NCBI RefSeq assembly: GCF_001544075.1
Contig: NZ_BCNT01000005.1
Coordinates: 340,410 to 404,409, forward strand
DNA from: Comamonas terrae
Lineage (GTDB): Bacteria; Pseudomonadota; Gammaproteobacteria; Burkholderiales; Burkholderiaceae_C
Direction of reading: 5' to 3'
Length of the DNA: 64,000 bases
Positions 23,076 through 31,204 of the stretch are shown piece by piece. The notes under the pieces were generated by a model that was given only the letters and a program-made list of their open reading frames with translations, was not told where the DNA came from and did not search any database. How positions within the stretch are numbered: the stretch's first letter is position 1; every line of letters begins with the position of its first letter. The position numbers and the translations under genes are program-made.

Positions 23076-24149
23076 ATGACGCAAACCATTCATTCCGGCG
23101 CGCCGGCCTTTCCGCTGGACCAGTGGTATGTGGCCGGCTTTGCCTGGGAGCTGCAGGACGTGCCCGTGGCGCGCACGCTGCTGGGCCATCCCGTGGTCAT
23201 GTTCCGCACCGCCGACGGCCGCGTGGCGGCGCTGGAGGACCGCTGCTGCCACCGCGAGCTGCCGCTGTCCTGCGGCGCCGTGGAGGCGCGCGGCCTGCGC
23301 TGCGGCTACCACGGCCTGCTGTTCGACCACGGCGGGCGCTGCCTGGAGATTCCGGGCCAGGAGCGCATTCCGGCCAAGGCCTGCGTGAAGTCCTTCGCGC
23401 TGCGCGAGCGCGACCAGATCCTCTGGATCTGGATGGGCGCCACGCCCGATTCCAAGCCGGCCGGCGAGCCGCCCGCCTATGCGGTGCACAGCGACGAGCG
23501 CTACCGCTTCGGCGGCGGCGTCTACCACTACGACGCGCCCTACCAGCTGATCCACGACAACCTGCTGGACCTGAGCCACCTGGGCTATGTCCACCTCAAG
23601 ACCATAGGCGGCAACGCGCGCATCCACATGAACGCGGAGCTCCGGGTCACGCAGCAGGGCGACGTGGTCACGGTGGTGCGCCACATGCCCGACTCCGATC
23701 CTCCGCCGACCTATGCCGCGGCCTGGCCGTTCAAGGGCCGCATCGACCGCTGGCAGGAGGTGGAGTTCCACCCCTCGCACGTGCGCATCTGGACGGGCGC
23801 CATGGACGCAGGCACGGACCGCCTGGACAACCCGCAGCGCGAGGGCTTTCACATGCGGGGCTTCCACGGCGTGACGCCCGAGACCGAGACCTCGGCACAT
23901 TACTTCTGGACCATTGCCACCAACCCCCATCCCGGAATGGAGGACCCGACGCAGCTGGTCATCGACCAGACGGCGGCCACCTTCGAGGAAGACAAGGTGG
24001 TGATCGAGGCCCAGTTCCGCAACCAGCAGCGCTTCGGCGCGCGTCCGGTGGTCGACATCCACGTGGACGTCGGCCCCAACCGCGCGCGGCGCGTCATCGA
24101 GCGCCTGCGCGCGGCCAGCGCCCGGGCCCGCGAGGCCTGCGAAGCCTGA
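23076..24149 (+). CDS. Second VanA-like Rieske aromatic oxygenase
   Basis: A 357-residue Rieske oxygenase alpha subunit. The Rieske ligands are in RCCHRELPLSCGAV and LRCGYHGLL (Cys-x-His and Cys-x2-His with 16 residues between). The mononuclear iron site is DNLLDLSHLGYVH. The N-terminus LDQWYVAGFAWELQDVPVAR aligns with VanA, but the sequence differs clearly from the VanA at 19807, so it is a paralogue rather than a recent duplicate. It ends 23 bp before vanB, so this oxygenase, not the first, is the one physically paired with the reductase. The substrate is probably another methoxy- or alkyl-aromatic acid. Confidence 0.88.
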   Translation: MTQTIHSGAPAFPLDQWYVAGFAWELQDVPVARTLLGHPVVMFRTADGRVAALEDRCCHRELPLSCGAVEARGLRCGYHGLLFDHGGRCLEIPGQERIPAKACVKSFALRERDQILWIWMGATPDSKPAGEPPAYAVHSDERYRFGGGVYHYDAPYQLIHDNLLDLSHLGYVHLKTIGGNARIHMNAELRVTQQGDVVTVVRHMPDSDPPPTYAAAWPFKGRIDRWQEVEFHPSHVRIWTGAMDAGTDRLDNPQREGFHMRGFHGVTPETETSAHYFWTIATNPHPGMEDPTQLVIDQTAATFEEDKVVIEAQFRNQQRFGARPVVDIHVDVGPNRARRVIERLRAASARAREACEA

Positions 24150-24172
24150 AACAGACAACAGAGAGCATCCGA

Positions 24173-25141
24173 ATGAACCACGAGACCACCTTCGATGTGC
24201 GCATCGCGCGCAAGCAGGGCGAGGCCCAGGGCATCTGCAGCCTGGAGCTGCAGGCGCTGCCGGGCCAGAGCCTGCCCGCCTTCAGCGCGGGCTCGCACAT
24301 CGATGTGCACCTGCCGGGCGGGCTGGTGCGCCAGTATTCACTGAGCAACGATTGCGCCGAGCCCGACCGCTACGTGATCGCCGTGCTGCGCGAGAGCGCC
24401 TCGCGCGGCGGCTCGGCCGCCGTGCACGAGCAGCTGCAGCAGGGGCAAAATCTTTCCATCAGCGCGCCGCGCAACCACTTCGCGCTGCACGCGCAGGCGC
24501 AAAGGCATCTGCTGCTGGCCGGCGGCATAGGCATCACGCCCATACTGTCCATGGCGCGCCAGCTGGCGCGCGAGGGCGCCGACTTCGAGCTGCACTACTG
24601 CGCCCGGGCGCGCGAGCGCATGGCCTTTGCCGATGCCATCGAGGCCGCGCCCTGGTCCGAAAGAGCCCGCCTGCATGTGGACCAGGCGGACGGGCGGCCC
24701 GCGCTGGACCTGGCCGCGCTGCTGCAGCCGATGCAGCCCGGCGTGCATCTGTATGTCTGCGGGCCCAAGGGCTTCATGGACGCGGTGCTGGAGACCGCCA
24801 GGGTCGCAGGCTGGCCGCCGGAGCAGCTGCACTACGAGTTCTTCGCGGGCGAGGTGGAGCACCGCGCCGACGACGAGAGCTTCGAGGTGGAAGTGGCCAG
24901 CACCGGCCAGGTCGTGCGCGTGATGCCCGACCAGACCGTGGTGAAGGCGCTGCAAGCCATTGGCGTGTGCGTGCAGACCTCGTGCGAGCAGGGCGTGTGC
25001 GGCACCTGCCTCACGCGGGTGATCTCGGGCCGGCCCGACCACCGCGACATGTACCTGACCGAGGACGAGCAGGCGGCGGGCGACCAGTTCCTGCCCTGCT
25101 GCTCGCGCGCCAAATCCGCGCGCCTGGTGCTGGACCTCTGA
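24173..25141 (+). CDS. vanB: Vanillate O-demethylase reductase (VanB-type ferredoxin reductase)
   Basis: A 322-residue class IA reductase. The FMN-binding domain has VRQYSLSND (RxYS motif). The NAD domain has LLAGGIGITPILSMARQL and YVCGPKGFMDAVLE. The C-terminal plant-type ferredoxin domain carries CEQGVCGTC with a final Cys in FLPCCSRA, giving the four [2Fe-2S] ligands. It transfers electrons from NAD(P)H to a Rieske oxygenase. It is the only such reductase in the island and follows the second oxygenase by 23 bp, so it may serve both oxygenases. Confidence 0.9.
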   Translation: MNHETTFDVRIARKQGEAQGICSLELQALPGQSLPAFSAGSHIDVHLPGGLVRQYSLSNDCAEPDRYVIAVLRESASRGGSAAVHEQLQQGQNLSISAPRNHFALHAQAQRHLLLAGGIGITPILSMARQLAREGADFELHYCARARERMAFADAIEAAPWSERARLHVDQADGRPALDLAALLQPMQPGVHLYVCGPKGFMDAVLETARVAGWPPEQLHYEFFAGEVEHRADDESFEVEVASTGQVVRVMPDQTVVKALQAIGVCVQTSCEQGVCGTCLTRVISGRPDHRDMYLTEDEQAAGDQFLPCCSRAKSARLVLDL

Positions 25142-25211
25142 AGCCCGCAGGCCGGGTTTTGACCATGCGCGCGCAGGGCCGGCGCCGCCTGTCCAGAATG
25201 AGGCCTTTGCC

Positions 25212-25253
25212 ATGAATGCGCTGCCCCGCGACAGCGCGCCCTGCCTGCCATGA
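25212..25253 (+). CDS. Possible 13-codon frame overlapping the dehydrogenase start
   Basis: ATG at 25212 reads MNALPRDSAPCLP and stops in a TGA that overlaps the next gene's ATG as ATGA (25250-25253). There is only a weak ribosome site. It is listed because it repeats the arrangement before the permease at 21674, but chance is likely. Confidence 0.15.
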   Translation: MNALPRDSAPCLP

Positions 25254-26191
25254 AGCCAGTCCTGCTAGTCCTGAACCTCCAGCTGCCCGCCCATCTCGAA
25301 CAGATGGCGCAAAGCTTTCCCGATTTCGAAGTGGTCTACGCGCCCGAGGCCGGCCAGGCGGAAGCGGCCATCGCCGCCCACGGCGCGCGCGTGCAGAGCG
25401 TATGCACCATCGGCGCCACCGGCCTGTCGGCCGCGCAGATGCGGCGCATGCCGGCGCTGCGCCTGGTCTGCGCCATGGGTGCGGGCTATGAGAATATCGA
25501 TGTAGCCTATGCGAAAGCACATGGCATTGCCGTGGGCAACGGCGCGGGCACCAACGACGAATGCGTGGCCGACCATGCCATGGGCCTGATGATCGCCGCC
25601 GTGCGCGGGCTGGTGCGTCTGGACAAGGCCACGCGCGCCGGTGTCTGGCGCTCGGCGCTGCCGCTGCCGCCCAATGTCTCGGGCAAGCGCCTGGGCATCA
25701 TCGGCCTGGGCGCCATCGGGGCCAAGATCGCCAGGCGGGCCGCGGCCTTCGACATGGAGATCGGCTACCACAACCGCAAGTCGCGCGAAGGCGCCGGCTA
25801 TCGCTATTTCGGCGACGTGCTGTCCCTGGCCGCCTGGGCCGACGTGCTGCTCGTGGCCACGCCCGGCGGCGCCGGCACGCGCCATCTGGTCAATGCCGAG
25901 GTGCTCGACGCGCTGGGCGAAAAGGGCTTTCTCGTCAACATCGCACGGGGTTCGGTGGTCGATACGGCTGCGCTGGCCGCTGCCGTGCGCGCAGGTCGCG
26001 TGGCCGGCGCAGGCCTGGACGTTTACGAGAGCGAGCCCGCGCCGCCGGCCGAACTGCTGGAGCTGGACGCCGTGGTGCTCACGCCCCATGTGGGAGGCTG
26101 GTCGCCCGAGGCCGTGCAGAACTCGGTGGATCGCTTCATCGCCAACATGCGCAACCATCTGGATGGCAAGCCGCTGGTTTCGCCGGTCTGA
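25250..26191 (+). CDS. D-isomer-specific 2-hydroxyacid dehydrogenase
   Basis: A 313-residue NAD(P)-dependent oxidoreductase. The nucleotide fold has GKRLGIIGLGAIGAKIARRA. Catalytic residues are the Arg in NIARGSVVDTAAL, the Glu in DVYESEPAPP and the His in LTPHVGGWSPE. The family interconverts 2-ketoacids and D-2-hydroxyacids; sequence features near the glyoxylate/hydroxypyruvate reductase group are suggestive only. It lies 108 bp after vanB and is convergent with the TRAP operon, so it may belong to the aromatic island or stand alone. Confidence 0.87.
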   Translation: MKPVLLVLNLQLPAHLEQMAQSFPDFEVVYAPEAGQAEAAIAAHGARVQSVCTIGATGLSAAQMRRMPALRLVCAMGAGYENIDVAYAKAHGIAVGNGAGTNDECVADHAMGLMIAAVRGLVRLDKATRAGVWRSALPLPPNVSGKRLGIIGLGAIGAKIARRAAAFDMEIGYHNRKSREGAGYRYFGDVLSLAAWADVLLVATPGGAGTRHLVNAEVLDALGEKGFLVNIARGSVVDTAALAAAVRAGRVAGAGLDVYESEPAPPAELLELDAVVLTPHVGGWSPEAVQNSVDRFIANMRNHLDGKPLVSPV

Positions 26192-26204
26192 GATTGCTAT
26201 GGAT

Positions 26205-26290
26205 ACAGAAGCTGCCTGCGCATGGAACGCCATGATTTCAAGCATGAAAATGCCTGAAATCTATGAATGATTGGCGATAGAGGCTTCTTT
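26205..26290. repeat. Family-1 nested inverted repeat, copy D
   Basis: The left arm around AGAAGC (26207-26212) pairs imperfectly with GCTTCT (26283-26288). The inner arms GATTTCA (26234-26240) and TGAAATC (26255-26261) are perfect, with a GCAT/ATGC stem inside. It lies just after the dehydrogenase stop. The outer arms are more degenerate than in other copies. Confidence 0.55.
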
Positions 26291-26300
26291 TAAAGGAGCA

Positions 26301-26337
26301 AAAAATCCCCGCACGGAAAATTCCGGCGGGGATTTTT
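26301..26337. terminator. Bidirectional Rho-independent terminator
   Basis: AAAAATCCCCGC (26301-26312) pairs perfectly with GCGGGGATTTTT (26326-26337); the loop contains a further CGGAA/TTCCG stem. It is placed between the convergent dehydrogenase and TRAP receptor genes and has T-runs in both directions. Confidence 0.9.
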
Positions 26338-26370
26338 CATGTTGCTGTCCACATCGTCCGTAGCCCATGA

Positions 26371-26479
26371 ACTGGGCGCGGCCCAAGCCAGGGACGCCGA
26401 GCAAGGGCCGCCCCGCAGCGAGGTTGTCGTCCCCCTCCCAAAGAGAGAGGGGGAAGGCGCGAAGCGACTCAGGGGGAGC
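26371..26479 (-). repeat. Family-2 post-stop repeat, copy 3 (minus orientation)
   Basis: On the minus strand it starts 2 bp after the TRAP receptor stop with CTCCCCCTGAGTCGCTTCGC, followed by the hairpin CCCCCTCTCT...GAGGGGGAC and GCGGGGCGGCCCTTGCTCGGC. Its orientation follows the upstream gene. Confidence 0.75.
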
Positions 26480-27517
26480 TTACTTCTGACTCGCGGCGAT
26501 GGCTTTTTCAGCCTTGTCCACCAGGGGCGCGCCGATCTGGCTCTTCCACTTGTCGTAGACCGGGCGGGTGGCCTTGACGAAGGCTTCGCGCTCGGCGGCA
26601 TTGGGCGTAGTCACGGTCACGCCCAGGGCGGCCAGGTCCTTGAGCAGGGGCTTGTCGGCCTCGACCAGGCCCTTGCGCGCGATGGCGATCTCTTCCTTGG
26701 CGGCATCGAGCGCGGCCTGGCGCACGATGGCCTGGTCTTCCTTGGTCCAGCTGTTCCAGATGTCCTTGTTGACCACGAAGATCAGCGGATCGTTCATGTA
26801 GCCCCACATGGTCATGTACTTCTGACCCACGGACTGCAGCTTGGCCGCCATGTAGACCGAGACGGGGTTTTCCTGGCCGTCCACGGCGCCGCTGGCCATG
26901 GCGGGCTGGGCGTCGGCCCAGCTCATCTGCGTGGGGTTGGCGCCCAGGGCCGTGAAGGTGTCCAGGAACAGGGGCGAGCCCACGACGCGGATCTTCATGC
27001 CCTTGAGGTCGGCGGGCGTCTTGATGGGATGCTTGGAGTTGGAGATTTCGCGGTAGCCGTTTTCGCCCCAGGCCAGCGGCACCACGCCGCCTTTTTCCAG
27101 GGTCTTGAAGATTTCCTGGCCGACTTCGCCCTGCGTCACCGCGTCCACGGCCTTGAAGTCGGGAAACAGGAAGGGCATGGAGAACAGGTTCAGCGACTTG
27201 ACCTGGGGCGACCAGTTGATGGTCGAGCCCACGGCCATGTCGATCACGCCCTGGCGCAGCGCGGAGAACTCGCGCGTCTGGTCGCCCTGCACGAGGGAGG
27301 TGCCGGGGTAGAGCTTGATGTTGATGCGGCCCTGGGTGCGCTCGCGCACCTTGTCGGCCCACAGCTCGCCGCCCTTGCCCCAGGGAAAGGCCGTGCCCAG
27401 CACCAGGGACATGCGGTATTCGCTCTTGTACTTGGTGTCGGCCATGGCCGAAGGCGCGGAGAAGGCCAGGGCTGCAGCAGCGGCTACGGCGGTGGTGAGG
27501 AAGGTACGCAGTTTCAT
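26480..27517 (-). CDS. TRAP transporter periplasmic receptor (DctP family)
   Basis: A 345-residue protein with a Sec signal peptide (about residues 1-26, ending SAMADT). The mature protein has the DctP pattern: MSLVLGTAFPWGKGGELWAD, LKGMKIRVVGSPLFLDTFTALGA and PLIFVVNKDIWNSW. The Arg in MKIRV is the conserved carboxylate-binding residue. It delivers an organic acid to the DctQ/DctM permease encoded upstream on the same strand. The substrate is unknown but most likely a C4-dicarboxylate or other carboxylate. It is the last gene of the TRAP operon and is separated from dctM by a family-2 repeat. Confidence 0.9.
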   Translation of the reverse strand: MKLRTFLTTAVAAAAALAFSAPSAMADTKYKSEYRMSLVLGTAFPWGKGGELWADKVRERTQGRINIKLYPGTSLVQGDQTREFSALRQGVIDMAVGSTINWSPQVKSLNLFSMPFLFPDFKAVDAVTQGEVGQEIFKTLEKGGVVPLAWGENGYREISNSKHPIKTPADLKGMKIRVVGSPLFLDTFTALGANPTQMSWADAQPAMASGAVDGQENPVSVYMAAKLQSVGQKYMTMWGYMNDPLIFVVNKDIWNSWTKEDQAIVRQAALDAAKEEIAIARKGLVEADKPLLKDLAALGVTVTTPNAAEREAFVKATRPVYDKWKSQIGAPLVDKAEKAIAASQK

Positions 27518-27570
27518 TGGTTGTGTCTCCAGTTAAAAAATGATCGGATGCGCAGCCCGGTGGCGGGCGG

Positions 27571-27688
27571 AGCCCAAGCCGGGGACACCGCGCAAGGGCC
27601 TGGGCCGGCCGCGCCGCCCCGCCGCGCGGGTGTCGTCCCTTTTCCTGCGAAGCGGGAGAAGGGGGAAGCGGCAAAGCCGCTCCGGGGG
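27571..27688 (-). repeat. Family-2 post-stop repeat, copy 4 (minus orientation)
   Basis: Starts directly after the dctM stop on the minus strand (CCCCCGGAGCGGCTTTGCCG). It continues with a C-rich/G-rich hairpin and ends GGCTTGGGC, matching the far end of copy 3. It lies between dctM and the receptor gene of the same operon. Confidence 0.7.
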
Positions 27689-28987
27689 TTAATAGCCAAG
27701 TTTCGCCGGAAGCCACAGCGCCAGCTGCGGGAAGGCGATCACGGCGATCATGACCAGGAACATGGCCAGCAGCATCCAGCCGACCCAGCGCACGGTGGAT
27801 TCCATGCGCACGCCCGCGATGCGGCAGCTGACCATCAGGTTCACGGCCAGCGGCGGCGTGAACTGGCCCAGCGCCACCTTGAGCGTGAGGATGACGCCGA
27901 ACCACACGGGATCCCAGTGGTAGTGGTTCATGATGGGCAGCAGCAGCGGCACGAAGATCAGGAAGATGGAGATGCCGTCCAGGAACATGCCCACGGTGAT
28001 CAGCAGCAGGATCAGCAGCGCCATCACGCCCCATTCGCCCAGGCCCGAGTTGACGATGGCGTTGGCCACCGGATCGATCACGCCCAGAGTGGAAAGCGAG
28101 AAGGCGAAGATGCCGGCCAGCGACACCACCAGCAGGATCACGGCCGACAGCTCGCCCGCTTCGCGCAGGATGGTGAACAGGTCGCTCACCCTGATCGTGC
28201 GGTGGATGCACATGCCCACGAACAGGCCGTAGAACACGGCGACCACGGCAGCCTCGGTGGGCGTGAACCAGCCCATGCGCATGCCGCCCAGGATCAGCAC
28301 CGGCGCGGCCAGGCCCCAGGCGGCTTCCTTGAAGCTCTTCCAGAACGGCGGGCGCGGCAGCGAGGCTTCGAGCGCACCCATCCTGTGCTTGCGGGCCATC
28401 CATACGGCGGGCACGATGAGCGCGATGCCGGCCAGCACGCCGGGCACCATGCCGGCCGCGAACAGCGCGGGCACCGAGGCGCCTGGCACCAGCACCGAAT
28501 AGATGATGAAGGCCACGGAAGGCGGAATCAGGATGTCGGTGGCCGCGGCCGCGCCCACCACGCTGGCCGAGAAGCTCTTCGGGTAGCCCGCGCGGCTCAT
28601 GGCCGCGATCATCACGCCGCCCACGGCCGCCGCATTGGCCGGGCCCGAGCCCGAGATGCCGCCCAGGAACATGGCCACGGCAATCGCCACCAGCGGCAGC
28701 ATGCCGGGGCCGCGGCCCACGATGGCCACGGCAAAGTTCACCAGGCGCAGCGCCACGCCCGAGCGGTCGAAGATGGAGCCCACGAGCACGAACATGGGAA
28801 TGGCCAGCAGCGGGTACTTGCCCAGGCCGGCATAGAAGTTCTGCGGCACGGCCAGCAGGCCGAACCACTGGGCATCGGCATTGGCCAGCGCAATCGCGGC
28901 GGCGCCGGCCAGGCCCAGGGCCGCGCCGATGGGCACGCCCACGAACATCAGGCCCAGGAAGGCGACGAACAGCAAGGTGGCAATCAT
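27689..28987 (-). CDS. TRAP transporter large permease (DctM family)
   Basis: A 432-residue membrane protein with about 12 hydrophobic segments. Family motifs include GISGSGPANAAAVGGVMIAA, SASVVGAAAATDILIPPSVA and GMFLDGISIFLIFVPLLLP. It is the ion-coupled translocation subunit. The ATG at 28985-28987 overlaps the dctQ stop as ATGA, so the two permease subunits are translationally coupled, as usual. An upstream open frame to 29122 lies in dctQ and is not used. Confidence 0.92.
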   Translation of the reverse strand: MIATLLFVAFLGLMFVGVPIGAALGLAGAAAIALANADAQWFGLLAVPQNFYAGLGKYPLLAIPMFVLVGSIFDRSGVALRLVNFAVAIVGRGPGMLPLVAIAVAMFLGGISGSGPANAAAVGGVMIAAMSRAGYPKSFSASVVGAAAATDILIPPSVAFIIYSVLVPGASVPALFAAGMVPGVLAGIALIVPAVWMARKHRMGALEASLPRPPFWKSFKEAAWGLAAPVLILGGMRMGWFTPTEAAVVAVFYGLFVGMCIHRTIRVSDLFTILREAGELSAVILLVVSLAGIFAFSLSTLGVIDPVANAIVNSGLGEWGVMALLILLLITVGMFLDGISIFLIFVPLLLPIMNHYHWDPVWFGVILTLKVALGQFTPPLAVNLMVSCRIAGVRMESTVRWVGWMLLAMFLVMIAVIAFPQLALWLPAKLGY

Positions 28988-29547
28988 GCGATCTCCTTGC
29001 TGTGGTCTTTTTCCACGGGCGTTTCGGGGAAGGCGCCGGGCCGGCCCTGGCGGATGAACAGGCCGATGGCGCGCGCCGTGATCAGCGCCGAGACCACGGG
29101 CAGCCAGACCGAATACCACCACTGCGGCACGCCGATGCCGGGCGAGGTTTCCTCGAAGCGGAAATCGTCCCAGACCACGCGCACGCTGAGCACGGCGATC
29201 AGCGCGAACAGCAGCGCCACCATCAGCGAGCCGAAGCGCGCCAGCGCCTGGCGGCGCGCGGCCGGGCCGCTGTCGGAAAAGAATTCGATGCGGATGTGCT
29301 GGTCGCGCGCGACCGCGGCCGAGCCGGCCACCAGGGCCAGCAGAATCATCAGGAAGACCGAAATCTCTTCGGTCCAGGCAAACGAGGAATTGGTGAAGTA
29401 GCGCACCAGCACGTTGGCAAAGGTGATCAGGGCCAGGGCGGCCATGATGATCACCGTGAGCCAGTCTTCGATGCGCAGCGAGCGGGGCTCATCCGGGTGC
29501 GTGCCTGGGTCGGCAGCACCGTCGGTCTCGGGTGGAGTGGAGGACAT
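28984..29547 (-). CDS. TRAP transporter small permease (DctQ family)
   Basis: A 187-residue membrane protein with four predicted segments. The conserved DctQ stretch FANVLVRYFTNSSFAWTEEI is followed by FLMILLALVAGSAAVARDQH IRIEFF. About 28 hydrophilic residues precede the first segment. It couples the receptor to DctM. It is the first gene of the minus-strand TRAP operon and faces the LysR gene across 283 bp. Confidence 0.9.
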   Translation of the reverse strand: MSSTPPETDGAADPGTHPDEPRSLRIEDWLTVIIMAALALITFANVLVRYFTNSSFAWTEEISVFLMILLALVAGSAAVARDQHIRIEFFSDSGPAARRQALARFGSLMVALLFALIAVLSVRVVWDDFRFEETSPGIGVPQWWYSVWLPVVSALITARAIGLFIRQGRPGAFPETPVEKDHSKEIA

Positions 29548-29830
29548 GGACGCGGGAAGTCAGAAAAACACACATGGGCAAATGCAGTCCCTCTACCGCC
29601 GCGGCGTTGTGCACCGTGAGGTGTGGAGTGGAGAAACATCGGGTAGATGTACATAAATATTATCAAGGTATCCAAGTGCAGCGTCTGCGGGTATGGCGCA
29701 GGCATTTCCCTTAGCTGCCGCGGCGCGGGCGTGCGCAGCAAAGGAAACAAGACAGGCGGCGGACCGAAATAGCGCGCCCGAACCCGGGCCGGCTCCGCCG
29801 GCGGCCGAAGCTGGGCGGATAATGGCGGCC
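29548..29830. other. Divergent intergenic region between TRAP operon and LysR gene
   Basis: No gene is seen in these 283 bp. It contains an AT-rich island around 29646-29670 with the 8-bp palindrome ATGTACAT (29647-29654). This is the likely promoter zone for one or both directions and the place to look for the LysR site; no clear T-N11-A box with long arms stood out. Confidence 0.5.
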
Positions 29831-30781
29831 ATGGAAACCAAATGGCTTGAAGATTTCGTCAGCCTGGCCGAAACGCGCAGTTTCAGCCGCTCGGCCCAGT
29901 TGCGCCATGTGACGCAGCCTGCGTTTTCGCGCCGCATCCAGGCGCTGGAGGCCTGGGCCGGCACGGACCTGGTCGACAGAAGCTCTTACCCCACGCGCCT
30001 GACGCCCGCGGGCAAGACCATGTACGAACAGGCGCTGGAGATGCTGCAGTCGCTGCAGAGCACGCGCAGCATGCTGCGCGCCCATGTCAGCGCGGGCAAG
30101 GGCATGGTGGGCTTCGCGGTGCCGCACACGCTGGCCTTCACGTTCTTCCCCACCTGGGTGTCGGCCGTGCACGAAAAGTTCGGCTCGTTCCGCAGCCGCC
30201 TGTTCGCGCTCAACGTGCATGACGCGGTGATGCGCCTGGTCGAAGGCGGCTGCGACCTGCTGATTGCCTATTACCATCCGTCTCAGCCTTTCCAGCTGGA
30301 CCCTGCACGCTATGAAATGGTGAGCCTGGGGCTGGAGGTGCTGGCGCCGTATTCCAAGCCCGATGCCGACGGCCAGCCCATCTACAAGCTGCCGGGCCGC
30401 CAGGGCCAGCCCCTGCCCTATCTGGGCTATGCGGCGGGCGCCTATCTGGGCCGCGTGACCGAGCTCATCCTCAAGGAAGCTGCGGAGGCCGTGCATCTGG
30501 AGCGCGTGTACGAGACCGACATGGCCGAAGGCCTGAAGGCCATGGTGCTCGAAGGCCATGGCGTGGCCTTTCTGCCCTACAGCGCCGTGCGCGGCGAGCT
30601 GGAAAGCGGCCGCCTCGTGAGCGCCGTGCCCGAGGGCATGACGGGCTTCAAGATGGACATGGAAGTGCGTGCCTATCGCGAAAAGCCCACGGGCGATGCA
30701 CCGCAGGGCGGTGCTGCGGCGCTGTGGAACTTCCTCAAGGAGCAGGGGGCCAGCGCGACGGGCGACTCCAAGGCCGCCTGA
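29831..30781 (+). CDS. LysR family transcriptional regulator (TRAP operon)
   Basis: A 316-residue LTTR. The N-terminal helix-turn-helix is METKWLEDFVSLAETRSFSR, then SAQLRHVTQPAFSRRIQALE. A substrate-binding domain follows, starting SAGKGMVGFAVPHTLAFTFF. The ATG at 29831 gives the classical LTTR start; another ATG three codons upstream is possible. It is divergently transcribed from the dctQMP genes and so is probably their activator, responding to the transported acid. A terminator follows at 30804. Confidence 0.88.
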   Translation: METKWLEDFVSLAETRSFSRSAQLRHVTQPAFSRRIQALEAWAGTDLVDRSSYPTRLTPAGKTMYEQALEMLQSLQSTRSMLRAHVSAGKGMVGFAVPHTLAFTFFPTWVSAVHEKFGSFRSRLFALNVHDAVMRLVEGGCDLLIAYYHPSQPFQLDPARYEMVSLGLEVLAPYSKPDADGQPIYKLPGRQGQPLPYLGYAAGAYLGRVTELILKEAAEAVHLERVYETDMAEGLKAMVLEGHGVAFLPYSAVRGELESGRLVSAVPEGMTGFKMDMEVRAYREKPTGDAPQGGAAALWNFLKEQGASATGDSKAA

Positions 30782-30803
30782 CCGGGTGCATGCATCGCCA
30801 ACC

Positions 30804-30833
30804 ACAAGCAGGGGCCCGAGGGCCCCTGTTTGT
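30804..30833 (+). terminator. Rho-independent terminator after the LysR gene
   Basis: ACAAGCAGGGGCC (30804-30816) pairs with GGCCCCTGTTTGT (30821-30833) around CGAG with one G-T mismatch; T-rich tail. Confidence 0.82.
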
Positions 30834-31004
30834 TTGTGGGCTCCCTCGATGGAACGGACGGGAATTTGTTGCGATGTTATGCCTAGGGTTAATACTTAAT
30901 ATGCAAGTTGTGCATAAGGCCTTTTATCATCGGCATTGGCTATTTCACCGGTGAAAGCATTAGAGTTCGCACCTCGCTAGCAGAATTGATAGCAGAATCT
31001 GTGG

Positions 31005-31033
31005 TTGACAGGGTCGGTGCAGACGGCATAACA
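31005..31033 (+). promoter_or_regulatory. Candidate sigma-70 promoter for gltIJKL
   Basis: TTGACA (31005-31010), 17-bp spacer, then ATAACA (31028-31033). The minus-10 match is partial. It would give a 5' untranslated region of about 160 nt before gltI. Confidence 0.35.
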
Positions 31034-31055
31034 GGTGTTCGCATCGAGGGGGAGA

Positions 31056-31073
31056 CCTAGGGGAAATCCTAGG
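31056..31073. promoter_or_regulatory. CCTAGG dyad upstream of gltI
   Basis: CCTAGGGGAAATCCTAGG: two CCTAGG arms, each itself palindromic, six bases apart. CCTAGG is rare in such genomes. It resembles dyads bound by LuxR-type response regulators. It lies just downstream of the candidate promoter, which would favour repression. Confidence 0.4.
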
Positions 31074-31204
31074 CGCGATTGCGGTGCTGTCGCCTGCAAG
31101 ACTGCACAATGTCAGCAGTTCATTCGCCACGGTGACGTTCGCCCACAAGGCAGTCCGTTGTCGAATAACAGAACGTTTTACATCCTTACCATCAGGAGAT
31201 CCGT

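Larger units (their letters stand above)
30834..31204. other. Long leader/intergenic region before gltI
   Basis: Together with the terminator, this is the longest stretch without a gene (423 bp). It holds three CCTAGG hexamers (30882, 31056, 31068), a 9-bp direct repeat TAGCAGAAT at 30978 and 30990 (12-bp period), a promoter-like TTGACA at 31005, and an AT-richer segment at 30860-30960. No coding frame with a ribosome site was found, and no riboswitch class was recognised. Confidence 0.5.

Noticed and set aside
25142..25165. Possible terminator after vanB (AGCCCG...CGGGTTTT)
   Set aside because: The stem is six pairs including a wobble and the T-run is only four; too weak to list.
26339..29401. 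A 1020-codon open frame on the plus strand opposite the TRAP operon
   Set aside because: It is antisense to three well-supported genes, His/Gln/Arg-rich in composition as expected for a high-GC shadow frame, and has no domain or ribosome site.
30834..31204. Riboswitch or small RNA in the long region before gltI
   Set aside because: Repeats and dyads are present, but no known riboswitch core, no strong terminator and no anti-terminator pairing could be drawn.
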